From: SMYC01 sp965197495
Lineage (GTDB): Bacteria > Acidobacteriota > Vicinamibacteria > Marinacidobacterales > SMYC01
Reading direction: 5' to 3'
DNA length: 64,000 bases
Assembly: GCA_965197495.1 (NCBI GenBank)
Contig: OZ240210.1
Coordinates: forward strand, 1,984,001-2,048,000
Shown here: positions 18,823 to 28,810 of the stretch, one piece after another
How the letters are laid out: each line of letters starts with the position of its first letter
Position numbering within the stretch: position 1 is the first letter of the stretch
Translations under genes and position numbers: made by a program
The notes under the pieces: model-generated
Seen by the model: the letters and a program-made list of their open reading frames with translations, nothing else
Told to the model about the DNA's origin: nothing
Database searches by the model: none

Positions 18823-18954
18823 GATGCCTATTTGTGCTCGAGGCGCCCCACATCGACGGTGTTTCTCCGGGTCGCGTTGGACGAGGTCGGGGTTAAAAGG
18901 GGCGCACTATAGCAACGCAGGACGAGGCCTGTCAAAAAGGCTGTCGAAGGCGGG

Positions 18955-19194
18955 TCATTCCATCTTGACGCGCGCGTGGCCGAGCCGGCTGACGGCGGTC
19001 TCGCGCAAGCGCCGGAACTCCTCGAGCTCGCCGCTAGAAAGTGCTTCACGGCAGGCATCGACCGTCTCCAAGAGCTCGGTGAGCTCCTGTCGGGCGAGCT
19101 CCTCCCGCACGGCAACGAGCTGCTCGATAATCTTGTCGAGAGAGCCCACGTCCAAGTTGTTCAAGGTAGCGATGACGTTATCGAGCTTGGACAT
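18955..19194 (-). CDS. Small helical hypothetical protein
   Basis: A 79-residue, charged, coiled-coil-like protein (LNNLDVGSLDKIIEQLVAVR, then ELARQELTELLETVDACREA). It has no membrane segment. The codon pattern matches neighbouring genes and the frame fills the space between queG (divergent, 27 bp away) and kbl. I do not recognise a family. Confidence 0.5.
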   Translation of the reverse strand: MSKLDNVIATLNNLDVGSLDKIIEQLVAVREELARQELTELLETVDACREALSSGELEEFRRLRETAVSRLGHARVKME

Positions 19195-19221
19195 AGCAGG
19201 CGTTTATTTTAACCTGTACCG

Positions 19222-20340
19222 ATGACTAGACAGGAGCTCAAGGAGGCGATCGCCCAAAAAGCCTATGCGGTTGGATTCTCCAAGGTTGGCTTCACCCACG
19301 CCCGGCTCGAACACGAAGACGCGCACTTGAACGAGTGGTTGCGGCGTGGCTACCACGGTGAGATGCGCTACATGGAGCGTGCGCCGGAGCGGCGGACGGA
19401 TGGCGCGCGGGTGCTCCCCGAGGCCCGCACGCTCGTCTGCTGCGCTTTGAACTACTACCAGGGCCCGCCCGCGGACGAACCTCTAGGCGGCGTCATCTTG
19501 AGCTATGCACGCGGCACGGATTATCACGACGTTGTTCAGGAAAAGCTCGAACAGCTGGCGTCTTTCATCGAAGACACCTGCCACGTGCTGACAAAGCTCT
19601 ACGTCGATACCGGTCCCGTTCTCAAGAAGTCTTATGCCGCTGCCGCCGGGCTCGGTTGGCTCGGCAAGCACTCGAATCTTTTGTCACGGGACGGAAGCTC
19701 GTGGTTCTTCCTCGGAGAGATTCTCGTCCCCCTCAAGCTCCCGGTAGACACCGAAGCTCGCGATCACTGCGGTACGTGCAAGCGATGCATCGATGCCTGT
19801 CCAACGGATGCCATCGTCGAGCCCTACGTGGTCGATAGTCGCCTGTGCATTTCATACCTGACGATAGAGCTTCGCGGCTTCATCCCGCGCGAGCTACGAC
19901 CGCTCATCGGTAACCGCATTTACGGTTGTGACGATTGTCAGGACGTCTGCCCATGGAACCGCTTTGCGAAGAAGAGTGAGGAGAGCGCGTTCTTCGCGAG
20001 GGAGCCATTGGCTTCGATGGATCTGATCCAGATGATGAGCATGAGCCGCAAGGCGTTTCTCGACGCCACCCGAAAAAGCGCCATCCGGCGCGCGCGCTAT
20101 CCAGGCTTTCTCAGAAACGTCGCGGTCGCTCTCGGTAACAGCGGGGATCCGAGGGCCGTCGGGCCGCTCATGAATGCGCTCGAGCATGAAGAGCCTCTGG
20201 TGCGAGGCCATGTAGCCTGGGCTCTCGGCCGGCTCGGCGACCCGCGCGCGAAGAAGAAGCTCGAGGACTGTCTAGCCCTCGAAGAGGACGCATCGGTAAG
20301 GGACGAAATGCGCTGGACGCTCTCAGAGCTCGAGCTTTGA
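19222..20340 (+). CDS. queG: Epoxyqueuosine reductase QueG
   Basis: A 372-residue cobalamin and iron-sulfur enzyme for the last step of queuosine synthesis in tRNA. The two 4Fe-4S ligand sets are visible: CGTCKRCIDACP near residue 184 and CDDCQDVCPW near 236. The N-terminal substrate domain (GYHGEMRYMERAPERR) and the C-terminal HEAT-like repeats (GNSGDPRAVGPLMNAL, RLGDPRAKKKLEDCL) are in the usual order. Stand-alone gene. Confidence 0.95.
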   Translation: MTRQELKEAIAQKAYAVGFSKVGFTHARLEHEDAHLNEWLRRGYHGEMRYMERAPERRTDGARVLPEARTLVCCALNYYQGPPADEPLGGVILSYARGTDYHDVVQEKLEQLASFIEDTCHVLTKLYVDTGPVLKKSYAAAAGLGWLGKHSNLLSRDGSSWFFLGEILVPLKLPVDTEARDHCGTCKRCIDACPTDAIVEPYVVDSRLCISYLTIELRGFIPRELRPLIGNRIYGCDDCQDVCPWNRFAKKSEESAFFAREPLASMDLIQMMSMSRKAFLDATRKSAIRRARYPGFLRNVAVALGNSGDPRAVGPLMNALEHEEPLVRGHVAWALGRLGDPRAKKKLEDCLALEEDASVRDEMRWTLSELEL

Positions 20341-20451
20341 GCAAAGCAGGTTCCGAACAACGTCCGCCTCGGAGTTGACGCCGAAGGCTTTCGTCAGGCG
20401 CGCGAGATCTCTGTCGGTTTTGTTGAAGAAGCGAATCGTGTCTTTGGGCAT
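20323..20451 (-). CDS. Small hypothetical protein, unrecognised
   Basis: A 42-codon frame on the minus strand overlapping the queG end by 18 bp. It begins MPKDTIRFFNKTDRDLARLT and continues KAFGVNSEADVVRNLLCSKL. An upstream in-frame GTG would lengthen it to about 57 residues. The pattern of a short strand then two helices with SEADVVRNLL is reminiscent of ribbon-helix-helix proteins, but this is a guess. It follows the broken zinc-ribbon/receiver gene on the same strand by about 60 bp. Confidence 0.35.
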   Translation of the reverse strand: MPKDTIRFFNKTDRDLARLTKAFGVNSEADVVRNLLCSKLEL

Positions 20452-20512
20452 GCTGACGCTCTGATCACCAAAGGAACGGCCACGCGCCCCGGGCACGTTT
20501 ATTGTGCTGGCG

Positions 20513-21434
20513 TCAGCTCTGGCGGAACAGCGTTATCACCTGGGACACGAGAGCTTCTGGGCCCTTGGGGCCCTTGAGGACGTAGCCATCGGCTCCGTAA
20601 ACGGTTCGGGCATCCTCCTGACTCTTCAGCCTGGCCTGTGTGTAGAGCAAGATGGGGATGTTGACCCATTCCATCACCGACCTGACCCTGTCGACGATGT
20701 CCCTGCCCGAGACCTCCCCGGACATCTCGCCCTCCGGGGCAATGATGTTGGGCGTCTCCTGGGCGAGTGAATCGATGGCCATCTGGCCGCTCTCGGCGGT
20801 GCGCACCACGACCTCTGCCTTCTTGAGGGCCGCCACGGCGGCGGCGCGGGACGCCTCGTCGTCGTCGATGACGAGCACGCTCTTGCGGCCGCGGGCGCGG
20901 GTAGGGACGGGGGGGCGGCGGCGAATCGTTGTCCTCGAGCGTGGTGTCGCTCTCCAGCGCGTCTTCCGGCATGGCGGGGACGGGCCCGAGGCGTTCCTGG
21001 AGGATCTTGAGCATCTGTTTTTGGGTCTGGTAGAGCGCGAACATCAGCTCTTCGATGCTCGATTGGGCTATCGGATCTGTTCCCTCGTCGCGGTCGGATG
21101 CAGCAGCGGTAGGCGCGCTGGCGCTTCCAGCCGGCTGGGCCTCTGTCGACACCTGGTCAGGCGGTGTCGGCAGAGGAGCGGGCTTTGGTTTCTGGTCCGC
21201 CACGCGGGCGCTTTGGGATTCCTGCTTGCCGCGCTCCATCCTCGCGGCCACCACGGCCGCGGTGAGCTCCTGGGTCATCTCGGGTGGATTCGCTGCACCC
21301 CCTGTCGGCGGCCGCTTGCGGGATTTGAGGCGGGCCCCACATCCTGGACACAAAACAACCCCATCGGCCTGTACAGATGCCTTGAACTTCGTTTTACAGC
21401 GCGAGCACTTCGCCTTTATCTCATTACCACCCAT
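20513..21434 (-). pseudogene. Zinc-ribbon plus pseudo-receiver protein, frameshifted in a C7 run
   Basis: The N-terminus (CSRCKTKFKASVQADG, then CPGCG) is a zinc ribbon, followed by a Pro/Ala-rich linker and a helix (SIEELMFALYQTQKQMLKIL). The C-terminus, in another frame (20513-20878), is a CheY-like receiver (MLVIDDDEASRAA ... DGYVLKGPKGPEAL). The frames would join if the run of seven C on the minus strand (20915-20909) were six, giving SPPPPVPTRARGRKSVLVID. The receiver lacks the normal phospho-acceptor motif (NIIAPEGEMS), so it is a pseudo-receiver. The slip is a homopolymer change: mutation, phase variation or sequencing error cannot be separated. Confidence 0.75.
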
Positions 21435-21714
21435 CCATTACCCGCCCTTTCTCGGCCGACACTGTTGTTCCATGCACCAGATCGATAGTAGATGGCCCAG
21501 TGACCCCGTGCGGATTGACAGTAGCCCCCCTACCCGCCTCGTCGAGCAGCGACTCGACAAGCAAGGTCTCGTCCGGGGTCGTCGCATCAGGTGCCGATTT
21601 GCTGTGTTCCCCTGCGCGCGTGGACTGCACAGCCGGGACGCCTGTTCGAGATTCCCGACAGGAAACTGAAGCGCACACCAACATGATCAGCTCGTGGTAG
21701 TAACAGGTGGGGAT

Positions 21715-22165
21715 TCAGTGCAAACGCACGGCTGGGTCTCCGAGGAGGTTGTAGATCTTCGGCACACAAAGGCTTCCCCGCCCCTTGCGATAGGCGTCGA
21801 ACGCGCTCAAGACCGCTTCGCCAACGGTGGGAGCTCGTTCGACGAACACGGAGGCAAAGAAGGCGCTGCCGATCGCTCTGGCTTCGATATCGGCCGACAG
21901 CCCGGCCGGAGCCCACACTACCGAGGCGCCGCCCGTTGGCTCGACCGTCAGCGCTTCACCGAGGGATTGGAAGCCCATGAGCTCGAAGCGGTTGATGCTG
22001 CAGGAGAATCCCACGAGGATGCTCGGATGTCCTTGATTTCCGAGCGCCGCCACATCGCTCGTGCGCAACAAGCCTTCGTCAGCGAGCCGGTCCAACCCCC
22101 CATGGCCGGCGTAGCTCACGAGCGGAGCACCCGCAGCGAGTCCCGCGAGCAGTCGCTCTCGCGCC
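21715..22165 (-). pseudogene. Peptidase C25 (gingipain-like) C-terminal fragment
   Basis: The fragment of about 150 residues has the catalytic histidine (LVSYAGHGG) and cysteine (VGFSCSINRFE) regions of C25 peptidases, then PTGGASVVWAPAGLS and the closing YNLLGDPAVRLH. The N-terminal and signal parts are missing: upstream of about 22165 the frame makes no C25 sense and a different protein fragment takes over in another frame. The 21435-21714 gap upstream of it holds only an 86-codon frame (21424-21684, minus) of doubtful coding value. Confidence 0.75.
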
Positions 22166-23015
22166 TGTAGGCACCGCCGTGAGAGGCGGTCGCGGTTTGT
22201 GTTCCGGAGACCGAACCCGTCACCGTCCAGCTCGTCGTCGCGGCCACATAAGTCAGCGTCCAGTCCTCGGTGACGGTCGCGCTCCCCGTCCCAATCGCGG
22301 TGAGCCACGCCGTGGGCGGCGAAGGCGAGGGGCTCGGAAAAGTGATGCTCTCCAAACACGCGCCGCCTCGATTCGTGAACAGGCCAGTATTCGAGCCGGT
22401 CTCGCACACGGTGACTGATTCGTTGTCGTTCGTCGTCGGATCGGTCACGGTGACGTCGAAACATTCAGAGGTGTTCGGATCGCTATTGGCGTTGGGATCG
22501 GACAACCACACGAAGACGTCGTCGCCAACGGCGTAGAACTCGACGGGGTCGAGACTCTGGTCCGTGAACTCGATTCGGGGCTGCCCGTTGGGGATGATGA
22601 CGTCGCCGAATGTGATGGGGTCGGCGAGCGAAAGGAAGTCCAAATCCTGCATGAAATCCTTTTGCAGCGGATCGGTATTCGACGCGCCCGTGGAAAAGAC
22701 AAACGCGATGGGCGAATCCGGGTACAGCAGCTGGTTCCCGTTGTCATCGTTGAATGCAGTCATGGGGATTTGCATTTCAATCCAATAGTCGCCGCTTCCA
22801 TCGGTGGTCGGGACCACCCGGGTGTGCGAAAGGCCGGGTGAGCTCGCGGGACAAGACGCGTCGCCGTCCGGGTCGTAAAAGGCGGTGAACTCCTCGACGC
22901 GCGAGACATCGGGATCGTCGATGTCCTGCCGATTGGCATCGTCATAAAGAATCTGGATCCGGTCGTTACCGGGCCCGGAGCTGAACGCGCCATCCTATCA
23001 ACCCAATATTCTTTG
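22166..23015 (-). pseudogene. Fragment of a large secreted or surface protein
   Basis: The frame is open from the ISL3 boundary at 23015 to about 22166 and reads as an acidic extracellular protein: NDRIQILYDDANRQDIDDPD, DFLSLADPITFGDVIIPNGQ, DPTTNDNESVTVCETGSNTG. Asp/Asn-rich, Thr/Ser-rich beta-type sequence suggests a surface or adhesin-like protein. The 5' end is cut off by ISL3 copy A and the 3' end is fused out of frame to the C25 fragment. No start codon or signal peptide remains. Confidence 0.65.
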
Positions 23016-23030
23016 GCCTCTCCTGCCATT

Positions 23031-24232
23031 TCAGTGGATCCTCTCGAGGGTGAGACCGCCACAGTTTAGGTAGACGAGACTGATGAGAGCTTCGGCAGAG
23101 TGGAGTCCAAAGCTGCGGTGGCTCAGCAGCCGGATTTTGTTGTTCATTCCTACGAGTCGGCCGTTGCTGAGTCTCCACGTGACCCACGCGATGACGCCAT
23201 CGAAGTGGCTGCGGATCATCTTCGCCGCGCGTTTGACGGGCTCTATCCTCGAGCTCATAGCGCGCCGCAGCCATCCTCGGAGAAACTTCTTGGCCCATGT
23301 CTCGGTTTTGTAGGTGTAGAGGTCCATGAAGTCGTCGCGCAGAAGCATGGCGCGGTAGAGGCGACGATTAGCTCGCACCTGCTCGCGGAGCACCCGTTTG
23401 TCTTTCGCGCTGCGGTTGTGTTTGGCCTTGAGAAGGGGAAACTTGGTGTTCTTGAGGTTGCGTCGGGCAGTCCCTTTGAGCTCGCGCACCAGCTCGCGCC
23501 GGGTCTCATCCACGGCCTCGTTCAGATGCTTGACGATGTGGAAGCGGTCAAAGATCACCCGTGCCTGAGGAGCCTTTTTGCCGACGACAGTTATGTACGG
23601 CTCCCACATGTCCATGCTGACCGCTTCGAGCTCCGCGGCTCTTTGTGGTCCGAGCTTGCGGAAAAACCGCAGCAGCGTCTTGGCCTTGCGCTCCTTTCCC
23701 GCCCAGACGACCCGGCCGCTGAGATGGTCTATTACCACTGTTAAGTACTTGTGGCGTTTGCGGTAGCTGATCTCGTCCATCCCAATCACCCGCAATCCAT
23801 CGAGCTCGCGCCGCTCATCCCGCTGCTCGGCAACCACTCGCTGGATGATCCGTCGCACCGAACGCCACGTCACTCGGAAATAGTTCGCTACGGCGCTGAC
23901 GTCCGTCCTCTGTGCCAGCCACGCTACCTCTTGTTCGAAGCTTTTGGTAAAGCGGCTTCCCTTGTCGGCCCAAGGCACCTTTTCTCTGACCACTCCACAC
24001 CGCCGACATACCACTCGTCGGATCGAGTAGCGAAGATAGGTCCGGACTCCGAACAGGTCCAAGTGCCGCCAGTAGCGATTGTAGCGATCTTTGTTCTTGC
24101 GGACCTTTCGTCCGCAAATCCCGCACAGAGGCTTCCTCCTCCGTGGTACTACATCCACCACCACTCTGGCTTTGTCCGCCTGGAAGTGGAAACCTCGGAC
24201 CCACAGGCCTTGCAATCCGATGAGCTTGTTGA
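23031..24232 (-). pseudogene. ISL3 transposase, copy A, start lost and catalytic Glu mutated
   Basis: It matches the 406-residue transposase of copy B closely, with the zinc finger (CGICGRK, CRRCG) and GMDEISYRKRHKY. The start codons MRVTTL were separated by the nested insertion and lie at 25434-25455. The residue corresponding to the third DDE acid is Val instead of Glu: GRLVGMNNK here, GRLEGMNNK in copies B and D (GAA to GTA). The copy is therefore doubly inactive. Confidence 0.85.
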
Positions 24233-25432
24233 CAGGTCGTGTTCGGCTTACTGTGTGAGCGTGATGGTCGGCCGGTCGGGGTAGAGGTGTTCGAAGGCAA
24301 CACCGGAGATCCCGCAACACTGGGGAGCCAAATTCGCAAAGTCCGAGAACGTTTTGAGCTTGACAGTATCGTCTTCGTAGGTGACCGAGGGATGATCACC
24401 GAAGCCCGGATTCGCGAGGAACTTCGACCGGAGGAAGGTCTCGAGTGGATCAGCTCACTTCGTGCCCCTCAGATTCAGCGACTTGCAAAAGACGGAATGC
24501 TGCAGCCTTCTCTGTTCGATGAACTCGACCTAGCGGAGATCCATCATCCTAGCTTCCCTGGTGAGCGACTCATCGCCTGCCGCAACCCTCTTCTTGCTAC
24601 CGAGCGGGCGCGGAAGCGAGAAGAGATGCTTGTGTCGACGGAGTCAAAGCTAGAAGTGATTAGCAAAGCGACGAAGCGAGACCAACGTCCTTTGCGAGGC
24701 AAAGATACCATCGGCATACGATTGGGTCGAGTGTTCGCTCGGAGCAAGATGGGCAAGCACTTTCGCTACACCATTACGGACGACGGCTTCGACTTCGAGC
24801 GCGACAACGAAAACATCGAGCGTGAGGCGGCCCTCGACAGCATCTATATCATCCGAACAAGCCTCACCGAAGAGGCCATCTCCGCAGACGAAGCTGTCAG
24901 GACCTACAAAGGCTTGGCAGTCGTTGAACGCGCTTTTCGTTGCTGCAAAACCGTGGATTTGAAAGTACGGCCCATCTATCACTACAACGCTGAGCGAGTT
25001 CGAGCTCACATCTTTCTTTGCATGCTCGCCTACTACGTGGAATGGCACATGCGAAAAGCCCTCGTCCCGATCTTGTTTGACGACGACGACCCTGACGGTG
25101 CCCATGCCAAACGCTCATCCATCGTCAGCCCAGCAACGCCTTCAGACTCCGCCCAGGCAAAGGCTTCTACCAAGAAGACTCCCGACGGGTTGCCCGTCCA
25201 CAGTTTCAGAACGCTTCTTTCTGATCTTGCTACGGTCACGAAAAATCAGGTCGAAAACGAAGCCCGCGGCCTGTCCTTCGTCAGCATCACTCGCCCCACA
25301 CCCTTGCAGCACAAAGCATTCAACCTGCTCGAAATCAACCCCCGCACGATGTAAGCAGTACACACACCTCTCTTCAAAAACAAAGCCAATGATGCCCACA
25401 CTTACGCTTGTTCATCCGTGGAAGGTCCGACT
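24233..25432 (+). pseudogene. IS1634-like transposase remnant nested in ISL3 copy A
   Basis: The frame to the stop at 25354 encodes the C-terminal 370 residues of an IS1634-type transposase (VEVFEGNTGDPATLG, FVGDRGMITEARIREEL, RAHIFLCMLAYYVEWHMRKA). About 220 N-terminal residues are missing. It is a different, diverged member from the element at 13229, lacking that copy's internal duplication. The insertion may be flanked by GAC on both sides. Confidence 0.8.
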
Positions 25433-25785
25433 AACGTAGTAACGCGCATCGCGGGAACGCTCTTTTCTCTTTCGGAAAAAAAGATTCTAGCGTTCTCGCC
25501 GATGCGCATCTACACATGGCTTACCCTCTCAACCCACGGGCCTCACCAAATGCCACTGCCCCTCAGCGGGAGACGAGGCTGTGGGAAACGCCCCCACGGT
25601 TCTGGTCGTTCAGACCTTGCTCACGACTGAGTTCTCTTCGAAGCCTGGAAGGGCGTTTTCCATAGCCTCCACTAATCGAGCCCCCCTTCCTTATTCCATA
25701 TGAATTAATCTTTCTTGTATATATATCAGGAGGGGCCTGTGGGCGCTCGTGGGAAACGCGAAGCGTTTTCCAAGCGATTGTAGTG

Positions 25786-25925
25786 GCCGGCTCAGGCACC
25801 GGTATCAACATCGCTACCGATTGGCCACGCTCCGTCACCTCAAGCGCTTCTCCCTGCCGAACCCTGCGTAGGTAAACGCTCAGGTTCTGGCGCAGCTCCC
25901 GGACACCCACCTTGGTACGATCCAT
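25786..25925 (-). pseudogene. Truncated Phd/YefM-type antitoxin
   Basis: From ATG at 25925 the frame reads MDRTKVGVRELRQNLSVYL, then RRVRQGEALEVTERGQSVAM and a few more residues, a typical Phd/YefM N-terminus that binds DNA. It is cut at 25785 by ISL3 copy A, which supplies a meaningless tail. No toxin gene remains beside it. Confidence 0.75.
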
Positions 25926-25959
25926 ATGACGCACATTGTAGCACAACCGACTTTAGAGG

Positions 25960-26262
25960 CTAAAGCGGCTCGACGCTCACTTCGGAGAGCCAGGATTTGA
26001 TGCGCGCCTCGAGGTTCTCGCGGGAGAGAGCGATGTCGGAATTCCGAACGTGACGCAGTTCCGGAGGGATGAGCGCGTAGCGCTCTTCGAACGTGATCGC
26101 TCTTTCGTCTTCTTCTTCCTCCTTGTCCAGATAGCTCGAGAAGAAGTAGACGGCGCCAGTCTCGCGGTCGAGATAGTAGCGGTGGTCGGAAGCGGAATCC
26201 GCGAAGGCCTCCTCGAGCTCCTGCCAGTCGACGCGGATGCGTTTCCATTCGATAGAGCTCAT
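25960..26262 (-). CDS. UPF0158-like small acidic protein
   Basis: A 100-residue acidic protein whose middle (SDHRYYLDRETGAVYFF) matches the start of UPF0158 proteins. The family is usually about 150 residues, so this is short or C-terminally shortened. It starts 4 bp inside the end of the upstream lipoprotein gene and lies 35 bp before the antitoxin remnant, so it is probably co-transcribed with both. Function unknown. Confidence 0.55.
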   Translation of the reverse strand: MSSIEWKRIRVDWQELEEAFADSASDHRYYLDRETGAVYFFSSYLDKEEEEDERAITFEERYALIPPELRHVRNSDIALSRENLEARIKSWLSEVSVEPL

Positions 26263-27347
26263 GGTTCGTAATCCAAAACACTCACATCCCAGTAATTGTA
26301 GAACGCTCCCTGGTCGAAAAGCTCGAGAAATCGCCTCATTTTCTGGCGGACAAGCGTGCTGCGATGGCCGGGAAGCCCCGCCGGGTGGGGCTGTCCGTAA
26401 CCGAAATAGGCCCGGATGAACTGACTGTTCTCGCCAAGCGGCAGCGTGCGCACGTTGTCGACATATTTGGAGAAAACCTCGTTTCGGATCAAGTAAAACT
26501 CGACGTTGGACACGTAGAAGGCGGAAACGGTCTCGCCGTGCTCCTCGACGAGCTCGCCGATCTTTCGAAGGGCATGATCGCCCGCGAAGTCGCCCACCAC
26601 CGGTATGAGGCGACCCGCTCCCGCGAGGCCACGTACATGAGCATAGTCGTCCGGACGCGACAGGAAGTGGCCCATCTCACCGCTCGACCCGCGCTCCACG
26701 AGGAGCCTTCGATAGGTCGGATGGTGCCGCATCGGCCTTCTGCCATGGCTTCGAAAACGCAGACCGAGCTGTCCGTCGAAATAAGCGCGATAGACGAGTG
26801 CTACCACGCGCGCGTCCTCGTCGTCGAGGTCGTATTCCAGGCGATTCTCGATATGCCCATAGATGGCTTTCAGGTTCTTCGGGAAGAGCCTTTCGTCCGG
26901 CGCCGCCCCCTCCACAGCGGCGAGAATCGATTCAAAATCGTCTTCGCCCTCGAGCGGCTCGCACGCAAGAGAGAAGAGCCAGCAGAGATAAGCGTAGGGC
27001 GTCTCCGCATTTACGAGAAGCGCGTTCAACAACAAATGGTGCAGCATGTTGTCGCGGCGAATGTCCACGATGAACGCCCAGCTCGGACGAAGCTTCCCGA
27101 TGTAGTGAAAGTTCTGCTCGGGTCCGACACCGATATAGACACCCCCCCTCGGTTCGAGGTCTTCGACCACCTGGGAGTACACTGTTTCGTTGGAGATGAC
27201 ATTGTCGGTGTCGAAATAAGCGCCCTCTTCGGAGAGCTCTTCGACGAGCTCGCGAAAGCTCGGGATAGGCGCGGGGTCTCGCGAGCACGCGGAGAACAGG
27301 CAGACGAGAAGCGCAAAAGCGCCTCCCCTCCCCCAAAAATCCCGCAT
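26259..27347 (-). CDS. Conserved lipoprotein, LIC10091-like (methyltransferase-like fold)
   Basis: A 362-residue protein with a lipobox signal (AFALLVCLFSAC, Cys near residue 21). The body starts SFRELVEELSEEGAYFDTDN and has GGVYIGVGPEQNFHYIGKLR and FIVDIRRDNMLHHLL. I recall this pattern from a family typified by Leptospira LIC10091, described with a SAM-methyltransferase-like fold; no activity is established here. It overlaps the next gene by 4 bp and follows fprA by 4 bp, so the three likely form one transcript. Confidence 0.6.
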   Translation of the reverse strand: MRDFWGRGGAFALLVCLFSACSRDPAPIPSFRELVEELSEEGAYFDTDNVISNETVYSQVVEDLEPRGGVYIGVGPEQNFHYIGKLRPSWAFIVDIRRDNMLHHLLLNALLVNAETPYAYLCWLFSLACEPLEGEDDFESILAAVEGAAPDERLFPKNLKAIYGHIENRLEYDLDDEDARVVALVYRAYFDGQLGLRFRSHGRRPMRHHPTYRRLLVERGSSGEMGHFLSRPDDYAHVRGLAGAGRLIPVVGDFAGDHALRKIGELVEEHGETVSAFYVSNVEFYLIRNEVFSKYVDNVRTLPLGENSQFIRAYFGYGQPHPAGLPGHRSTLVRQKMRRFLELFDQGAFYNYWDVSVLDYEP

Positions 27348-27351
27348 CCGA

Positions 27352-28764
27352 TCAGGTGCGACCGAGGGCCGCCAGCATCTCCTCGATGCTCGTGAACTTT
27401 ACCCGAGGACGTTCGGTCCCCTCGGCTTTCGCGACTTCGAGCTCATCGAGCTTCTTCCAATCGGCGTATGAGAAGTAGTTCGGCTTGCGCTCGCGCACGA
27501 GGTCGCGCGCCGCGTCTCCGGAAGGTGCTTCGGGGGCGAAATGCTTGCCGGTCGCAACATCTTCCAACATGCACCCGACCGTCTCGAGCGCGTCCGGTTT
27601 GTTGGTGCCGATGACACCGGAAGGCCCTCGCTTGATCCAGCCCGCACAATAAAGCCCCGGAACCGGGGCGTCGGGCTTGGACGCGTGCGCCAAAACACGT
27701 CCTTTCTCGTTGGGGATCACACCCCAATCCTCGCGAAACGGAACGTCCGGGAGCGCCACCCCGTAATAGCCGACCGAGCGAAAGACGAGACCAGCTTCGA
27801 TCTCCTCGATCTCCTCATTTTTACTCGCCCGCGGCCGAATGGTCCCTCGCTCGTTCAAGTAGAGCTCGTTCTTCACCAGCTTGACCTTGGAGACGCCGCC
27901 GTCGTCGCCCGCGATGAGCTCGGTAGGCGAGACACAAAAGCGAAGAACGAGCGTTTTCGGCTTGCCCGATCGCTTCTCCTCGGCATATCGCTTCAGGATC
28001 TCCACCTTGCGATCGGTGCCCTTGTTCAGGTTGTCGGCCATGAAGGTTTTGGTCGCCTCACCGATGGACGCGTCTCGCTCAGGCACTCGAATATCCGCAA
28101 CCTCCAGCTCCCCGAGCTCTTTGATCTCGGGATTGGTGAAGGCCGCTTGCGCCGGACCGCGGCGGCCGAGCATGTAGACCGTCTTGACGTTGCTGTTCGC
28201 GATCGCTTCGAGCGCATAGTCGGCGATGTCGGTGCGCTCGAGCTCCTCACGGCTACGGCAAAGGATGCGGCAAACGTCGACAGCCACGTTACCGACGCCG
28301 ACGACGACGACCGCTTCTTGCGACAGGTCGAACTTCCGGTCTCTGTAATCGGGATGACCGTTATACCAAGCAACGAACTCGGTGGCCGCGTGGCTCCGCT
28401 CCAAATCCTCTCCGGGGATGCCCATGCTGCGGTCGATCTGCGCGCCCACCGTGAAAACGACCTGATGGTAGTGCTTCTTCAAATCGTCGAGCTTCACGTC
28501 AGTGCCGAACTCGACGTAGCCGTAATATCGGAATTGTGGTTTGGACGCGACGCGGTCATAGGCTTTCGTGACCGATTTGATTTTCTGGTGGTCCGGCGCG
28601 ACCCCGCCGCGCACGAGCCCGAACGGCGTCGGCAGCCGGTCGTAGACATCGACCTCGACCACATAATCTTTCTGCTTGAACAAGTGCTCCGCGGTGTAAA
28701 AGCCCGTAGGCCCCGACCCGATGACCGCAACACGAAGAGGATGGTCGTCTGTTCCAATTGACAT
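27352..28764 (-). CDS. fprA: Ferredoxin/adrenodoxin-type NADP+ reductase (FprA-like)
   Basis: A 470-residue flavoprotein. FAD binding: VAVIGSGPTGFYTAEHLF near residue 12. NADPH binding: VVVVGVGNVAVDVCRIL near residue 155. The signature YDRLPTPFGLVRGGVAPDHQ and the C-terminal GWIKRGPSGVIGTNKPDA are those of adrenodoxin-reductase-like enzymes. It should pass electrons between NADPH and a ferredoxin; the 2Fe-2S ferredoxin at 662-949 is a candidate partner (inference). ISL3 copy B inserted 46 bp upstream of the start, so its promoter region may be disturbed. Confidence 0.9.
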   Translation of the reverse strand: MSIGTDDHPLRVAVIGSGPTGFYTAEHLFKQKDYVVEVDVYDRLPTPFGLVRGGVAPDHQKIKSVTKAYDRVASKPQFRYYGYVEFGTDVKLDDLKKHYHQVVFTVGAQIDRSMGIPGEDLERSHAATEFVAWYNGHPDYRDRKFDLSQEAVVVVGVGNVAVDVCRILCRSREELERTDIADYALEAIANSNVKTVYMLGRRGPAQAAFTNPEIKELGELEVADIRVPERDASIGEATKTFMADNLNKGTDRKVEILKRYAEEKRSGKPKTLVLRFCVSPTELIAGDDGGVSKVKLVKNELYLNERGTIRPRASKNEEIEEIEAGLVFRSVGYYGVALPDVPFREDWGVIPNEKGRVLAHASKPDAPVPGLYCAGWIKRGPSGVIGTNKPDALETVGCMLEDVATGKHFAPEAPSGDAARDLVRERKPNYFSYADWKKLDELEVAKAEGTERPRVKFTSIEEMLAALGRT

Positions 28765-28810
28765 AGGAGATATTGCTCCGATCTGTCGCTCGAACGATCT
28801 TTAAAATTAT

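Larger units (their letters stand above)
23016..25785 (-). mobile_element. ISL3-family element, copy A, interrupted and truncated
   Basis: The left end (GCCTCTCCTGCCATTTC) and transposase body match copy B at 28811-30528. After the codon for residue 7 (24232) the element is interrupted by 1.2 kb of an IS1634-like remnant and resumes at 25433 with the missing start of the transposase and its long leader. It stops at 25785 (AAGCGATTG), where copy C continues, so about 150 bp of the right end is lost. No target duplication was found. Confidence 0.85.

Noticed and set aside
21424..21684. 86-codon frame on the minus strand
   Set aside because: A weak lipoprotein-like start (LVCASVSC) was noticed, but there is no recognisable domain and no ribosome binding site; left out of the gene list.
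25563..25785. C-terminal half of the antitoxin frame
   Set aside because: This part is ISL3 leader sequence also found at 54000-54225 and 30140-30375, so it is not antitoxin coding.
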